Source: Flavobacteriales bacterium
Lineage (GTDB): Bacteria > Bacteroidota > Bacteroidia > Flavobacteriales_D > Crocinitomicaceae
Direction: 5' to 3'
Length of the DNA stretch: 64,000 nucleotides
Assembly (NCBI GenBank): GCA_947497485.1
Contig: CANMHB010000002.1
Coordinates: forward strand, 221,859 to 285,858
The translations under genes and the position numbers were made by a program. Below the pieces are notes generated by a model. The model was given only the letters and a program-made list of their open reading frames with translations. It searched no databases and was not told the DNA's origin. Positions 63,938 to 64,000 of the stretch are shown in pieces (position 1 is the stretch's first letter; every line of letters starts with the position of its first letter).

Positions 63938-64000
63938 CCGATAACGTTTTGCAGCTACCCGAAGGGCGGGACTTTTACCACAAAACTTGATTTGAAAAAC
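63938..64000. repeat. second copy of the cassette-boundary repeat (truncated by window end)
   Basis: Begins CCGATAAC (63938-63945) and matches 62784-62842 over 59 positions with 57 identities, in the same orientation. Only the left arm and part of the centre are visible; the rest lies beyond the window. The unit length from copy 1 to copy 2 is 1158 bp. Confidence 0.75.

Noticed and set aside
1..64000. tRNA, rRNA, CRISPR arrays and transposases
   Set aside because: I looked for tRNA-like segments, regularly spaced repeats and transposase motifs and found none.

Overview
The window looks like chromosomal DNA of a member of the Bacteroidota, most likely Flavobacteriales in the broad sense; a Crocinitomicaceae/Fluviicola-type genome is an inference from overall gene style. 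The support is: an AT-rich base composition; a type IX secretion (T9SS) cargo protein with the C-terminal sorting domain; the cyoE-cox3-cox3-cox4-SCO-SCO-DUF420 oxidase assembly order typical of the phylum; promoter-like TAnnTTTG -7 elements; DUF2141, DUF4175 and TonB-plug proteins; and kynurenine monooxygenase. I saw no tRNA, rRNA, CRISPR array or transposase gene.

Layout. 1-14,000 holds mixed housekeeping and envelope genes: a partial SUMF1-fold protein cut by the left edge, a PafA-type phosphatase, a class III aminotransferase, MetF, KMO, RecO, a FkbM methyltransferase with a membrane fatty-acid hydroxylase and a DUF2141 protein, CoaE, a lone TonB-plug protein and FabD. 14,100-19,500 is more accessory: a YwqK-like protein, an XRE regulator divergent from an orphan HsdR-N-terminal nuclease, and a 932-residue T9SS cargo. 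19,591-26,926 is one long minus-strand run: S41 protease, dCMP deaminase, DUF420, two SCO-like copper chaperones, COX subunit IV, two COX subunit III paralogues and heme O synthase. 27,040-44,340 contains enoyl-CoA hydratase, a polysaccharide flippase, Dxs, a sugar MFS transporter, an FtsE-type ATPase, a large TPR protein with an outer-membrane barrel partner, an MDR oxidoreductase, IspD, LD-carboxypeptidase and FumC.

44,594-51,317 appears to be origin-proximal. Two perfect parS palindromes flank the short gap between mnmG and ybeY, one of them encoding the last residues of YbeY. After ybeY come an RsbW-like ATPase and a DUF4175 protein, all on the minus strand. A 596-bp, very AT-rich gene-free gap follows, beyond which every gene to 61,759 is on the plus strand. 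This polarity switch makes the gap a candidate replication origin.

52,426-58,772 is a tightly packed, partly overlapping plus-strand cluster: an OleD-like reductase, a metallo-beta-lactamase hydrolase, an adenylate-forming enzyme, a thiolase/KAS III enzyme, a membrane hydroxylase and a sulfotransferase. It looks like a lipid or secondary-metabolite pathway with logic resembling OleABCD acyl condensation plus tailoring. Behind its own promoter follow a radical SAM/SPASM-like protein and a large lipoprotein.

The right end (61,760-64,000) is accessory. It holds a degraded T9SS C-terminal fragment, a small membrane protein, and a two-domain GNAT acetyltransferase sitting between two near-identical copies of an imperfect-palindrome repeat. 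The GNAT stop codon lies inside one copy. This resembles an integron-style gene cassette but lacks canonical attC core sites, and it is the most likely place for an undescribed mobile system.
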